From Caprimulgus europaeus (taxonomy: Eukaryota; Chordata; Aves; Caprimulgiformes; Caprimulgidae): a stretch of DNA of 64,000 bases. Numbering within the stretch: the first letter of the stretch is position 1; every line of letters starts with the position of its first letter. The DNA lies in the NCBI GenBank assembly GCA_907165065.1, contig OU015529.1, forward strand, positions 3,589,054 to 3,653,053, written 5' to 3'. The position numbers and the translations under genes were made by a program. Below are positions 26,601 to 41,700 of the stretch, in pieces. The notes beneath the pieces were generated by a model. The model ran no database searches and was not told where the DNA came from. It saw only the letters and a program-made list of their open reading frames with translations.

Positions 26601-29600
26601 ATTTATAAAATAAACCCAAATAAACTTTCAATACCAGGCAGGGAATACTCTGAATGTTGAAGTAAGAGTGTGAAGAAAATGGTGGCTTTTTTTTTATTAT
26701 TATTATTTTTCTGACTTCATATTTTAGGGCTTTTTCTATGGAAGGATATTCTCCTCTGTTCTGACCTACCACAAAACCCACTGCAAATTGTGTTGTTCAT
26801 TTGAAGCCAGCTAAAGTGAGGGAAATAGCACTGATTTCACTGTTTGGAGACCATGTGACCTATTGCTGGCTTCATTTATGATAATTTTCCAGTGTAAATA
26901 GGAAGAATTCTTACATTATCTTCTCTTTCCTCATGATCATACACAAAATTAGAATGATCACTTATCCTCTATGTGTTATGCACCATAATTAATTAGTAAT
27001 AAAGAGTTTAATTCCTACTGTTGGATGTCGTGATAGATTGTAAGTGGAATTTTTATGTAGAATTTATTCTACTTTTCCCTTGTCTGTCTGTTTAGCAGAA
27101 ACATGGCTAAAAGAAATGTGAAAAAAACTTGGCCAGTCTGAGGTAACAAATTTAAGACTGATGAGAATCAGGGTATTTTGGACTTGTGAGTGTCACCTCG
27201 TGTTGAATCTAGGAAATTTACATGGAAAATGGTTATGGAATACAGCTGGCTGCCACTCCAATTGAGAAAGTATTCTACTAAAAAACCAAAAAAAAATCTA
27301 AAATGCATTAGTGCTTTTACTGCATATGAAGAAAGTTGTTCTTGAACCGTAGAATGAATTAGTAAAGTCACATTAGGAAAAGCATTCAGTATTTTTGGAC
27401 CTAAAGCAGAATAGAGACAGTTGGTATCCATAGAGAATGAAATGCTCCAGGCTTTTAAGGATTTCACAGACGTAGGAATTCTAAGTTTCATCTGGATTTG
27501 TGAGATAATGCAGCTGAAGAAAGCATCTTGCCGATGTGTACAAAATCAGAGAAGCATTTGGTGAATGCATCAGCCTTCCTTGGACAGGCATCAAATAGGA
27601 GAAAGTTTTTGTTAACTAGATCAAAAGTGCGAGGCCGAGGTATTGAAAAGTTTGAGGAATTACTGAAGCAGTGTGAGGAATGTTAGACAAACTGCTGGAA
27701 CAAAGACCCAAAAAATCCCACAAACACTGTAGGGGCCCCACTGAAAGGAGATGGGAAAGTCTGCACCATTTCCTGGTCTCCTTCCTGTCTTAAGGCATCA
27801 CATAATTAAACATTTGAAACATTGCTTTAATTGTCTAGTACAACTCTTGATCCTAGGATAGGTCACACATTGGCTTTCTTTGCCTTGGGGCTTTCTTTTC
27901 CCCTACTTCTAAGCAGGCAATGAACCTCTTTCCTACTAACACTGAAGTGATAACCCTACCACGGTTCTCCAGAGATGACTATAAAGCCCACGCTGTCAGA
28001 ATACAGACAGTGAAATACCTGGTGTGAAATACATTTGTCTGAAAGGAACAGGAACACTGAAGTAAGCACATTTGGAAGGGGAATTAGTTATTCTATTAGA
28101 CCAACAGAGAAAACTCAAAGCAGATGTCAAGCTTTCAACCACATAAAACCTTCTTTTGGGCCCTTCATCCTCCTGAGAGCTTTGGGACAATGATCTCGGC
28201 CTGTGAAAGCCCAAGTTTTCTCATTCTGTGCTGAGATAGCCACAAAATCTTCCAGCAGAAGCAGAGACTGACTCTAAAGTCACAACTGGAGCTCTTGATG
28301 CCCAACTGCAAATACTTCTGGTACTCAGTTGAAGGGTAGCCCTGAAGATTTTTGACTGCTAGTGGTAAGACCATGGAGATGTTACACCTTTCTGGATTAT
28401 GTGCTGCAGAGGGGGCAAAGAGAAGAGCTATCAGACATGGAAAGCATCCTTTCTTAAACAAGAGATGGTGGCTGCTCAGAAAGGCTTCATTATCTTTGCA
28501 GCAATTAGTTTAGTTGCATAATCCTTCTGTAACCCAAAGTGATGGAGAAGGCTGAGGAAAAAGAGGAGGGGTCTCTGAGGTGGTTTACAAACCTCAGTGA
28601 CAAAGATGAGCAACAAAGCTCAAAAAACAAGCAGTCTGGCTTTTCTAACCCTATGGAAACTCCTGGGCATAACAGTTCTTATTCTCATTTGCTAACAATG
28701 TACACAAAGCAAATTGGCCCAGTCTCAACTGAACATGGTGCAAGATCAACTGGGTCCCAAAAAACTCCAGAAACAGAAAGACATGGCAGTAATTCACAGA
28801 ATCACAGAATTGCCTGGATTTAAAAAGACCTTTAAGATCATCAAGTCCAATGATTAACCATATTCCACATGCTCTCCTTTGACTTGGCCAAGTCAAGTGC
28901 TGTTCAGAGCATACAGATACTACCAACACAAATAACCTTTCTATTTCACCCCAGCACAGGTTGTCCTGGGCTTGACTATTCTCTATTTCTTCATCTTCTT
29001 GGACTTGATTTGCCCTTTCAGTAAACACACAGCAGTATCTCTCATGGGCCACTCATGCCACAGGTTTTCCTGTGCACCCTTTCTGTTCAGCTAACCCTCT
29101 CAAGTTTTCTTTCCAATTGAAACAGATGGAGGCTTTGGGTTTCTTTAAGTCAAGGTGAATTTCTCCTTAAAAAAATAATGTTTTAGCTGTGATGACAGAG
29201 GAACTTATGGACATGAACTGGTGAACAAGCAAATCAAAAGTACACCAAAATTCAGAGCATGAATTCAAAGACAAGTACTTCACAATCTATTCCCTGTACA
29301 CAAAGCAAAGAACATAGAGCAGATAAGCAAAGAAACAAAAATTACACCCGTAAAACATTTTATTTCTGCTTAACAACAATGTGTGCAAGTTTTTCCTCTG
29401 TTGCTCTTTGAGGAAAAATAAAAGGATGGATTAACTCTGACTCATTACTGCACTATGAAAGCAACAAACATGTCAGGCTTACAGCTGCTGCATTTAATTC
29501 ACGCTATAATCGAGACGAGCAAATGCAGCAGACGTGTTACCCTTTATAGAATTCATGAGCCACAGGAAAATGTATTTGGCACTGCAGTTCTGAAGGGTAT

Positions 29601-32600
29601 TATTTGAATTCTTGTGCCACTGGAAAAGGGATGTCTTTACATTTTTATCAGTTAATCAGCTAGGTCTTTACTGTGTTATATAAATGGGATAAAGGAATTC
29701 CTTTCCCACAGATTCCAGCAATTTCATGTATTTTTGTAAATCACTGGAAAAATCCTTATTTAAACTATGCAAATCAGTATAAAGATGAAGCCATGTAAAA
29801 TTTCCGTACTAAATCAAGGTGAAAGCAGTTTGCAGATTCTGCATTCATACAGAATTACCACAAATAATTTTCAGATTAAAACAGTCATTGATGGCCATGG
29901 ATACCATGACATTTGAGAGCTATGCTATTATAACCCCACAGAGAATATATTACTAGAATATTCATAATAACAAGAGATGCATAAATGCATATAATTTCAT
30001 ATTGTTTCAGAAACAAAATTTGTTTGTGTATTTTTTCATTAGAAACAGACTGCAAAAGACAGAAACTCAATGCACCATGTAAGGTCTGCCCAACAGAGAT
30101 CACTTCATGGAAGATTTATTCACTTACTGATTTTTTAATGTTTTAATTTCTGTATTTCATCAGTCAAATAGTATTATGTATCTCCTAATGAAAAGCTTTC
30201 TGATAGCATAGACATGGTCACATACTTCATATTCTGTACTGCACAAACCAGTGGAAAAGCATAAAAGGTACTGGAGGAGGTAAGGACCAGACAGCCCAGG
30301 AGGCAAAATATTGACTGTACAACCTGACCCTCTCCAGCAGTCCCATATCCATGGGACAAGAGACACCAGGAATGGGTGTCAGGGCAGTCAGTATAGCCCT
30401 ACAACTGATCACATGCCACACTGCATGTAGACAACTGCTTAGGATGGGCAGCTGGTATCACAAAGGGCATCCCAAAAATGAGAAGGGGTAGCCCAGGACC
30501 ATGGGTCTACTCTTATGTCACTTACTAGACAGTAACGAAAGAAACCAAAGTGATTAATTATTTTTTTAAGCTATTATGCAATATTCTTTAAATTAGACTT
30601 TAGGGCCACAACATTGGGGAAGGGTTTAGAGGGGAAGAGTGTGAGGAGAGGCTGAAGGCACTTGGGTTGTTCAGCCTGGAGAAGAGGAGAGTGAGAGGAG
30701 ATCTCCTGGCGGTCTGGAACTTCCTCCCAAGGGGAAGAGGAGGGGCAGGCGCTGAGCTCTTCTCTCTGGCCACCAACGCCAGGAGCAGAGGACATGGCAG
30801 GAAGATGTGGCAGGGGAGGGTGAGGTTGGCCATGAGGAAAAGGTTCTTGAGGCAGAGGGTGGTGGAGCACTGGCACAGGCTCCCCAGGGAGGTGCTCATG
30901 GCCCCAAGGCTGACAAGATTCCAGCAGCATTTGGCCAAGGCCCTCAGGGACATGGTGTGAATGTTGGGCTTGTCCTGTGCAGGGACAGGAGTTGGACTCC
31001 ATGATCCTGGTGGGTCCCTTCCAACTCACCACATTTGATGATTCTATCTACATACTACATTTGCACAGTCATGTGCATGTTTTGAGGATGACACAAAGCA
31101 GATAGAAAAGCAACTTCACTGAACAGTCAGTGCTACCCCTGGTGTGAGGCTGTAATTAGAATATTTATGTAAGGAAAATGCAGATCAGTCCCTGTCCTGG
31201 CTGTCCCTGCTGGCAGAAAAACACAGTAGGGACCCTTAGCAGCCAGCCTGGAGGGGAGAAGCAGCAGCATAAGGGAGAATGGAAAGACTGCAAAGTATGA
31301 GTTTAGAAAAGTAATTTTTAATGATCAAATATAATTTCTAAATAACAGTTATTGAATTGGTGACATCAGTGCATGACAGACTATTAAAAAAAAATTAAAA
31401 ATTCATAACTCAGATGTTATAGGAGAAAAAAGAGAATCAAGATAAAACCTGCACACAGAAGCTTGTCCTTGGCAGAAGAAAAATCTTTGCATAATTCGAA
31501 GAAAACTTGGCACTAGATTTTTTCTGTATCTTCAGTTTGCTATCCAAGGAGCATTGTTAAAAAACAATAACAGAAAACACCATTCTCCAGAATATTCTCC
31601 CTGCAGTAATTGCTTTGGCAGCTTTTACTGCTGTTAAGCCTAAAAGAAGCTGGAAAAAAAAACAACTTGTGGGTTTGCCAGACAGCAAATCAGCTCTTTA
31701 AAGACAATGTCCCTTCACCTGCCATTCATCCTGCTCTACCTTTCTAACAGTTATTCCTAGGGAAAGTTCTATCAAAAAGCAGATATTTTACAAAATCAAA
31801 CTTTTCAGAGTAGGAGACCAGAACACAGGAGCTGTAGATCCTCTGGATAAGCATGATGTGGCAGCTAAAAGGACTATTAAAAATAATGAAATCTACATTT
31901 CATTCCTATCTCTAATATTCACTTATTACAGAACTTTTGGTCACTTGCTTCCTTATGCAACAAGAATAATACTTTAATATTTATTTTATCTAAACAGTAA
32001 GCACTTCAATTTCAGACATGTAGGATGTGATATTGAAGATTAAAGATGCTGCCACCTTCAGAAACATAATTTACTCTGTCCATGTCAAAGTTACAAAAAA
32101 CCTGTGAAATGAAGAATATCATTTTTAAGTCAGCTTGAAACCCTCAGATAAATTATTTCAATGCTAATAATAACATCTAGTTAGTTATTTGCTTTGTTAA
32201 GCCTAAGTATGATCAAGAGTAGGATCTATATTTATATAAAACTGGTCAGATTTCCCAAGACAAATCCAGACCAATCAAGTCTTAATTAGCCAAAAACACA
32301 GGCAAGGGAAAGAAAATACCAGAGAAGGAAAAGAAAATACCAGAGAAGAAAATACCTTTTAAACTTCCAGGGATGTGACAGTTTCTTGTTGAAAGCACAG
32401 GACACATCTTGAGAGCTTCTTTTGAACTTTTCTCCTGTGAAAGCAGCAGTTGAGTCACAGAGCCTCGTGGTTTGCTCGATGGCAGCAGCAGTTGGCGTTG
32501 GCAAGCAGCCCTAAAAATAGTGATGCTTGCTAGAAATCATTATAAACCAATGCAGATTCCTGTTCTTTAAAGAAGAGCTTTCATATCTAAACATTTACAC

Positions 32601-32739
32601 TACTTTTGTTTTATTTCAGTTTTTTATTTAAATAGGAACCATACCATAAAGAACTCTCAAAGGAGCATTTGCTGGTTTTACAATGGCTTTTTATTCATTG
32701 AGTTTGTGCCTCAAAATGCAGACCCATATCTGAAAGCCC

Positions 32740-32774
<35 letters not shown>

Positions 32775-35700
32775 CTATTTCTTCACCTGTCTTATTCTTT
32801 CTAACACAATAAAACTGCAGGAGTTTTCTGTTTCTTTTTTTCTTTCTTTGTTTTTTTTTTAATGCTCACAGCAAAGTAAGGAAGTAATTTGTGCTTATAA
32901 ATCTCAAGGCAACTAACTCTAGGGCATAAAAATGCAAATTACTGATGCTATCAGGGGACTGAAATTCACTGCCATATAAACATATATTTTTTGAATTCTA
33001 ACACAAACGACTCTGTTGATGTCTGGAAATTAGCTTTCCATGATTTCCTAGTAATTACTATATGTCTGAGTGACCATTTTACCCTCCCTGTATTTTAAAT
33101 CACTGGTATCTATTTCCTGCCACTGCCTCTTATTCTTCCTCAGCTGGTACTTTTCACTTCTTTAAACGTACTAAGTGTTTTCTTCTCAGATACTTTAGCT
33201 TTTGCAAAGGCTCTTCTTTTATCCCATTAAACCTCATATGTCTGATAACAAATGTTCTCTCTCAATAGAAACCCCTCCAGTTGTACAGGCAGAGATATGA
33301 ACTCTTAATAGTGAAATGAAACAGGTCCACAGTTTTAACAGCAATTTCTAGATTCCTGAGAGAATTTCTCTGAAAACTAATAGTAAGTGATTTAAATTTA
33401 CATGCTGGAGAAGTTCCATAAAAGCTCATGGAAGTGGAATTAATAAATTATTTTTTTTCCTTCAGACATTAATAACAGAAAAGCATTTGCTTGCTTCCCA
33501 TCTTATTATTTTCTTTACTTCATTATAACTAGTTAATTACAGAATGATGGCAATAAACTAACAGTTCACTGTCAACAAAGTAACAACCCAAACTCAAGAT
33601 TTTCTTGCAGGAATCAAGCTTTCTTTGATTTTAATCTTTGTGATGCAGAAGCAGCCCACCAAAGACAGGTTCCTATTCATAATGAATTCAAGCAAGAGAT
33701 TATTTCTGCTAATGAAGATACAAGAACAAATAGGCACCTTGCCTGGGTGGTTTTGTTTTTTTTTTTTTCTTTTTTTTTTAAATTTAGAGATTTTTTTGAC
33801 ATGAATATACAAAGTGACAGCAGCCCACTGAAGTCTGAAATACTGCCAGTGTAGTCCTTAGTTTCCCAGTACTGGGGATGAGGCCAAGTCCTGCTGTAGT
33901 GGAATTTTTACCATCAAATTCAAGAGGACTAGAATTTAACTTATTATCCATAAAATAGAGAGAATATATCAAATAGTTCCTTCAACTGGAATAAGCAAAA
34001 AGTTGCTGCAGTGATAGGAGAGCAGCTATGAATTCAAATGAATTGGCACTCATAAAAGATATTGACCCTTACAATAAGACCTGGAGTAGAAACCTACATT
34101 TGAAAAGAGTTGGAAGGAAAAAAACCTTCACACTTCAAGAGTTCCCAATTTTCCACCAATGTCATAGAACCCTAGAATGGTTTGGGTTGAAAGGGACCTT
34201 AAAGCTCATCCAGTTCCAACCCCACTGCCAGCAGCAGGGACACCTTCCACTAGACCAGGTTGCTCAAAGCCTCATCCAACCTGGCCTTGAACACTTCCAG
34301 GGAGGAGCAGCCACAGCTTCTCTGGGCACCCTGGGCCAGGGTCTCACCACCCTCACACCAAAGAATTTATTTGTAATCTAAACCTGCCCTCTTCCTGTTT
34401 GAAGCCATTACCCCTTGTTCTGTCACTACCTGCCTTTGTCAAAAATCCCTCCCCAGCTTTCTTGTAGCTTCTTCTGCCCTTCAGGCACTGGAAGGCCACT
34501 AGAAGGTCTCCCTGTAGCCTTCTCTTCTCCAGGCTGAACAGCCCCAACTCTCTCAGCCTGTCCTCACAGCAGAGCTGCTCCAGCCCTTGCATCATCCTCG
34601 TGGCCTCCTCTGGACTCATTCTAACAGGTCCATGTCTCTCTTGTGTTGGGGGCTCCAGAACTGGACATATGTCTGTCATGTTCTAGCAATTACTTTTTGG
34701 AGAGTGCAGGCTTGGCAACGTCTACTCAGCTCCCAGGTTCGCTCTCTGTAGCCCCAGAACTGTAGCCACCACGGTTGCACATAAAGCTCTTCTATGCTCA
34801 TTCTGCCAAAGAGACCTACTTTCATCAACAGCAGATTTCCTACAGATCTGCTGAAGTTCTTATTTTAAGTACTAATTTGCTTAATCCTGTCCTTTCAGAC
34901 ATGTTTTCTTATCACTTCTTCACTGTGAGGGTGGTGAGACCCTGGCCCAGGTTGGCCAGAGAAGCTGTGGCTGCTCCTCCCTGGAAGTGTTCTCGGCCAG
35001 GTTGGATGAGGCTTTGAGCAACCTGGTCTAGTGGAAGGTGTCCCTGCTGCTGGCAGGGGGGTTGGAACTGGATGAGCTTTAAGGTCCCTTCCAACCCAAA
35101 CCAGGCTATGATTCTATGATCACTGCAACTGTGAGGATCTGAATTTATTACACCAACCTTTCAGCAGAACAACTTGTTGAAAAAAAAAACCTCACTTAAG
35201 GCTAATTTTTTCAAAGTCTGAAAAAACTGTCAGAATAACACTTCACATTCTTCTGGCACATCTATCAGAAGAAAAAGCTGCCAATAATAGTAAAAGAGTT
35301 AGGGTATACATAAGCTGATTCTGTCTTCCACTGCCTCAGATGCAGAAAAGCAAGAGAAAAATAGTGTGGGGGGAAGGGTAAAGGAGAAATTCAGCTAGAT
35401 ACCTGATGAGAAAGGAGAGTCTTTGTCAAACTCCTTTGCTATTTACTCCCATCCAGCTGAGATGATCAGAAGAGCTGCTGCAAATGGCATCTTTTGCTCC
35501 ATCAAGAAATAACTGATGGGATATAATGGTAACTGATGAAAAAGGCATATTTGTGTCCATGTGTATAAGCCATTTTCTGTATCTTCAGTCTTGTGGGTTG
35601 TTGATTTCATTCACCCTCATCCATGAAAGAAGATATACCTACGATATGTGGAGGTACTCCTCATAGACTAAGCTTAATATGCCATTGATCAAAACTGAAT

Positions 35701-38700
35701 TAATTGAACAATTAATTGAATTAATTGTTGATACTCCAGCAATCTTCAGAAAAAGTACACGTGGAGCACTTTATCCTGAAAGCTCAGTGTTCAACGTATG
35801 CAGAAGCAAACACCCCTGGCAGGCCTCCACTTGTGTTTATCTAACACCTAGGGTACAAACCCCATCACTTCAGTCTTCATTCCCCTCTGCTTTCACTGCT
35901 CAGATGTCCATCTTAAATACTAAACTCTAACTCATTATATCTTTCATGTTTCCCTCTGCTCAAGTCCATCTCATACGCTTCCTACTCACTAAGTGGCCCA
36001 AATTCACTTCTTTCCTACTTTTTTTCCCAAATTACCCTCTGAGCCTACCTAATTATTTTCCTATATTAATACATTATTTTTTCTGCCTCATTGTTCTCAC
36101 TTCTACCTGTGTAGGTCATAAAGAAGTTATCACCTACAATAAGGGAAAATTTAACTTTCAATTTTGTGCAGTGAGAATGTACAGCCAGTTGCTGGGGAGA
36201 CATTTACTATGTTCCCATTTTTTTTCTGACATCATGAGAAACTATGTAAAAAAATAATAATAATTAAAAAAAAAAGGCAACCAAGAGAACTCCAAATATC
36301 TGCATGACTGATTAAGACAGCTACAACTTCAGTAAATGCTTGTCTTTTGGTTATAATCCTCTTTCCTAGAGCTGTTGTGTATCTCCCAACACCCCACAAA
36401 TGTGACAAAGCCTCTTTAAGAATGAACATGCACACAAAAAATACCTGAAGACAGTCAATAGCACAGGGAGTTTTTGACATAGTCTGGGTGCAATTACACT
36501 AGTCAGCACTTGCTGTGTCCTGACTTCTGACAAAAACTGCTCTGATACAAAAAAAATCACCAAAGTTATTTGCAGCCCTGTAATTGTCACCCCTTATTTC
36601 CTTCCTCCAGAATGTTCTCAGCCTTCTGTTCATGTCATTTATTATTTTTTCTTCTTACCCATTGTCAAATGATAGAAGCTGACTTCTATAATTTTCACAC
36701 AGGAAATATACAACTGAAATATTATAATGAGGATTCAGGGACTCATTTGTATGTAGCCTTTCTCAAGAATTTGAATTATCTTCCCTTTCATTAGCTCCTG
36801 AAAACCTTATGCAGGCTTTGGAAGATCTTGATTATCTAGCAGCCCTGGATAATGATGGAAACCTTTCTGAATTTGGAATTATCATGTCAGAATTTCCCCT
36901 GGATCCACAACTGTCAAAGTCAATTCTGGCTTCGTGTGAATTTGAGTGTGTTGATGAAATGCTCACCATTGCAGCCATGGTAACAGGTACTGAGAAATAT
37001 TGTCCTACTGCCTGGCTTGTGCCACCTGCCAACTCCACGTAGATTCTGATTTCAAAGTCTATTCACAAGGGCAACACAGAGGCAAACTTTGTTATTCACA
37101 TCCCGCTTATTTCAAGTAAATTACTATCTCTAGCTATTTAAGTCTTTACTTTAAGCATCCAAGTAATGAATTTGTAAGTAGCCCTCCAATTCTGTGCTTC
37201 AGATGCCTCATTAACTCCCAACGTTTTGTCAGAAAGAATACACAGGACATACCTTCAAAATGAACTTTCTTATTTCATATTCATAGACAGTTGTTACAGA
37301 CTGAAGCAGCAAATTAGGGGACCTTCCAGTTGAAAATGAACTGTTGTCCTACAAAGAATCACTTTGTGGTCTTGTTTCTCTAGTTTAAATATTTTCTAAG
37401 ACTAACATAAGCTTAAATATCCATACCATTCTGTCCTGATGGATCACTCTGCTCCTACATCTGTGAGACAAAGCAGCTGGCCACAAACACTGGACACGTG
37501 AAATCTGGAGCAAGAACATTTCTGTTAGAAGGTTGTTACAGAATTTCTTTAATTTGATGTGACAGACCTTTCAAACCAACACATAAACCCCAGATATATA
37601 AAACCTATTAGTTCTATAAAAGCTGCTATTGAAATAAGGGCAGTTATAGAACAAGGGGAAATGGCTTTAAACTGGAAGAGGGGAGGTTTAGGTTGGATAT
37701 TAGGAAGAAATTCTTTGCTGTGAGGGTGGTGAGACCCTGGCCCAGGTTGCCCAGAGAAGCTGTGGCTGCTCCTCCCTGGAAGTGTTCTCGGCCAGGTTGG
37801 ATGAGGCTTTGAGCAACCTGGTCTAGTGGAAGGTGTCCCTGCTGCTGGCAGGGGGGTTGGAACTGGATGGTCTTTCAGGTCCCTTCCAACCCAAACCAGT
37901 CTGTGATTCTATGACATTTTGATACATCAAAGATGCACAAAATCAAAGATTTTAGGATAGCTGAGAGGAAGGTGATGCCAGAAGGAAGTCCAAATAGCAA
38001 ATAATGAAAATGATGTCTCAGGATCCCACCAGATAGTGCAGGACAGGGCTAGACTTAAGATTCTTTCAGGTCCCAGCGTGATGTTGGCTTCAGCAATATT
38101 TAGCGCTATGCTACTGGTTTTATGGCATAAACCTAGTACAGAACCAATGCTTGAGAGCTAGCTACTGCCCAAGAGCCACAGCTTCACCTTGCCTGTAGAT
38201 AATATTTTGGCATGGCATTACCATGCTGTGCCCAGAGGGAATATCCTAGGCCCAGAAATTGCTGAGGAGTCTTAGGCAGCAATGACATGAACCCAAAGGA
38301 CACCAATCACAGACTGGTGGGGTTGGAGGGACCTCAGGAAATCATCCAGTCCAACCCCCCTGCCAAAGCAGGTTCCCTACACCAGGTTGCACAGGAAAGT
38401 GTCCAAGTGGGATTGAACAGAGATGGAGACTCCACACCCTCTCTGGGCAGCCTGTCCCAGGGCTCCAGCACCCTCACAGGAAAGAAGTTTTTCCTCAAGC
38501 TTGTCTGGAACTTCTGGTGTTCCAGTTTGTGCCCATTGCCCCTTGTCCTGTCACTGGGCACTAGTGAAAAGAGCCCGGCCCCATCCATTTGGCCCCCACA
38601 TTTCAGGTATTTATAGACACTGATCAGATCCCCTCTCAGGCTGCTCTTCTCCAGGCTGAACAGTCCCAGCTCTCTCAGCCTCTCCCCATAAGGCAGATGC

Positions 38701-41700
38701 TCCAGGCCCCTCATCATCTTTGTGGCCCAAAGAAGAACCAAGCTGCATTAGTTCTTCTCTTTATAGAATAACTCGGTTTTATGCTCAGGCTGGCTTGGTT
38801 TTTAATAGTGGGCCTCAACCTGTAAGTACATACAACAAATGTAAACAGCTGAGTGAGCACAGGTGCACTTTAGTTTTTAAAAAGCTGAACCATTGCTAAA
38901 GCCACAATTATGTAGGTACAGAACCACGACAGAAGGAAAATGCACTGGAAGGCACAAATTCCAACATACACTAGGATAGGAAGGCATTGCCATCCATAGA
39001 TTTAGTTTCTTTCTATATTACTTTCCCCTCTACTCTGCCCTGGTGAGGCCACATCTGGAATATTGTGTCCAGTTCTGGGCCCCACAGTTCAAGAAGGACA
39101 GGGAGCTGCTTGAGAGAGTCCAGCACAGAGCCACCAAGGTGATGAAGGGAGTGGAGCATCTCCCTGATGAGGAAAGGCTGAGGGAGCTGGGGCTCTTTAG
39201 CTTGGAGAAGAGGAGGCTGAGGGGGGACCTCATTAATGTTTATAAATATCTGAAGGGTGAGTGTGAGGAGGATGGGGCCAGGCTCTTCACAGTGGTGTCC
39301 AGAGATAGGACAAGGGGCAATGGGTGTGAGCTGGAACACAGGAGGTTCTGCTTAAATTTGAGAAGGAACTTCTTTACTGTGAGGGTGACAGAGCCCTGGG
39401 ACAGGCTGCCCAGGGAGGGTGTGGAGTCTCCTTCTCTGGAGACATTCAAGACCCGCCTGGACACCTTCCTGTGTGATCTCATCTGGGTGTTCCTGCTCCA
39501 GCAGGGGGTTGGACTGGATGATCTTTCGAGGTCCCTTCCAATCCCTGACACTGTGATTCTGTGATTCTGTGTAAAGAAACTGTATGTTTGGATTCTGGAT
39601 AAATTGGATCATGCCACTATGAAGCATTCTTAGCATCAGTCTAGCAGAAAGCTGCTCAACTTCTTTTGCATTTACAGCACAAATTAAATAAACAAGAGAT
39701 TGGAAGGAAATCTGTATAAATAAAACCTTAGTGAATGCAATAGATTCAATTCTTCATCAACAGAAGCCTAAATGGAACTGAGAAAGGAAAAAAACAAACC
39801 CCAAATTTCAGTGGAGTTATTATTTGTGCATGCACCTATGTGTCTTAATAACCACTGGCTTGATTTTTTTTTCTAAGCTCCTAATTGCTTCTCACACGCA
39901 CCTCCCGGAACAGAAGAGATTGCTCTTACTTGCTGGAGAAAATTCTCACACCCTGCAGGAGATCACTTCACTCTTATCAATATCTTCAATGCCTTCAAGG
40001 AAGCCAGTGCAAACTCTGCAAGTCAGTGTAAGTGTACCCATACCAGACAAAATGAAACACATTGTCATCATTTTGGGGGAAATAGAGCAAAAACCAAACC
40101 AAAGCGAACATGGTTGGTATTTAGTTCATAAACCCTTTTTGAATGGTTCTTTCTAGAATTGCTGATTTGCAGAGAGAAATCTAAGACAGTAGCTATTACA
40201 AACAAACATTAGTTTGAGTTTATGAACTAACTGGAAGTGACCTAGGACTTTGTAGCTCACCCAACAAGGATACATAAGCACCACTGCAACTGTCATTTGA
40301 AGGGACACTGCACAAAATCAGAAAGATGGTTTCTCCTGTAAGAGCACATAACCCACGTTTATGATGAGAAATGACATAAACACAGTTGAGGAGGGACTTG
40401 ATTCCCCCACCAGCCTAACAATTCTGGTGTTTTTCTGATAGCTGTCAGCTAAAAAGGAAGTTTAAGAGAAAAAAATTGAAAGGAGTAAAGTTGACACTTA
40501 CAGGAAACTAAATAAAAGCCAGGGGACTGCACAGCAGAGAGAAGCTCTTGGCAGCGTTTTCCTGTGCTCAAACATCTTGCTCAGGTTCATTTAGCCTGAG
40601 TTCAGTACTTAGATGTTGGAATAATGGATTTGCATAAAAAAATGTAGGATAGGAGAGTAGGATTGTTCCAGATTCAGCTGAATGCTGAAGAGAGGTCCAA
40701 GAGAACCCGTCCTTTACAAGCATGCAGGATCATCACCAGCATTACAAATGTGATTTCAGTTCCATAGCCTGGCCTGAACCCAGAAAGCCTGATAATAGAG
40801 GTGCTACTCATTCCATTTGAAGCTACTACTTTTTATAGACCAAATATGGGTTTTGTTTTGCTTTGTTTTGTTTTTTTTTTTCAGAAAAATATAGCTAAAA
40901 TTGCATAAAAATTAAGTCAGGATATCAAGTATTGCTTACTTACTTTACAAGCAAGACTAATGAGTGTAAAGCTGTCCATATGCTTCTTGTTATCAGGATC
41001 TTGGACAGCTCTGACATAGCTACTCCAAAAGGTTTTTAATCTATTGCACTAGTCAAAGACCATTTTGCAGAGCAGTATCTGTGGACAGGACCTATCAGTA
41101 AGACCTTGCTTTAAGCCAAAATACTGTCTTTTTCCTCCCCAGACTACACCAGTGAGAAATGGTGTCGTGATTATTTCCTAAGCTGTTCTGCACTGAGGAT
41201 GGCAGAAATTATCCGAGCCGAACTAGTAGAAATTATGAAGCGTATTGAACTTCCCATTTCAGAACCGAACTTTGGATCAAAAGAAAATATCCTCAGCATT
41301 AAGAAATCTCTCTTATCTGGTTACTTTATGCACGTAAGGAAAAATATTGTGATTTCATCTTACTGCATTGTTAACTTATATAGAATGCTTCCAGAGAAAT
41401 TAAAAGTTAGGTAGTAAAACCTTGATCATCAGAGAGGGCAAAATAAAATCTTGATCATCAGAGAGGGCAAAATAAAATCTTGATCATCAGAGAAGACAAA
41501 AGCCATTTTTTCCACAGTGTAGGAGACAAACACTTCTGCCAATTCCAATCTTCCCTCTGGGGTTCAGCTATCACAGCATGAAGTCCACACACTTCACTGC
41601 AAGAGGAAAACTATCAATATGCCTTTCACTCAAATAACTTTTTTTACCTCAAAGAAACCTCTTTAACTTGTAATATTCTCTCTCTTATTTCCTTTTTGAA

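Larger units (their letters stand above)
26098..36794 (+). other. DHX32: DHX32 intron 6 (10.7 kb)
   Basis: Longest intron. It holds four CR1 fragments (listed) and a (TTTA)n run. On the plus strand at about 27,510-27,690 there is a short open frame ending [12 protein letters not shown] that I could not assign. The remainder shows no gene. Confidence 0.7.

Noticed and set aside
39043-39564. 173-codon open frame that could be taken for a host gene
   Set aside because: It is the C-terminal part of CR1 ORF2, followed by the CR1 3' end. The same holds for frames at 7,890, 11,280, 20,574-21,101, 30,667, 34,353 and 38,334.
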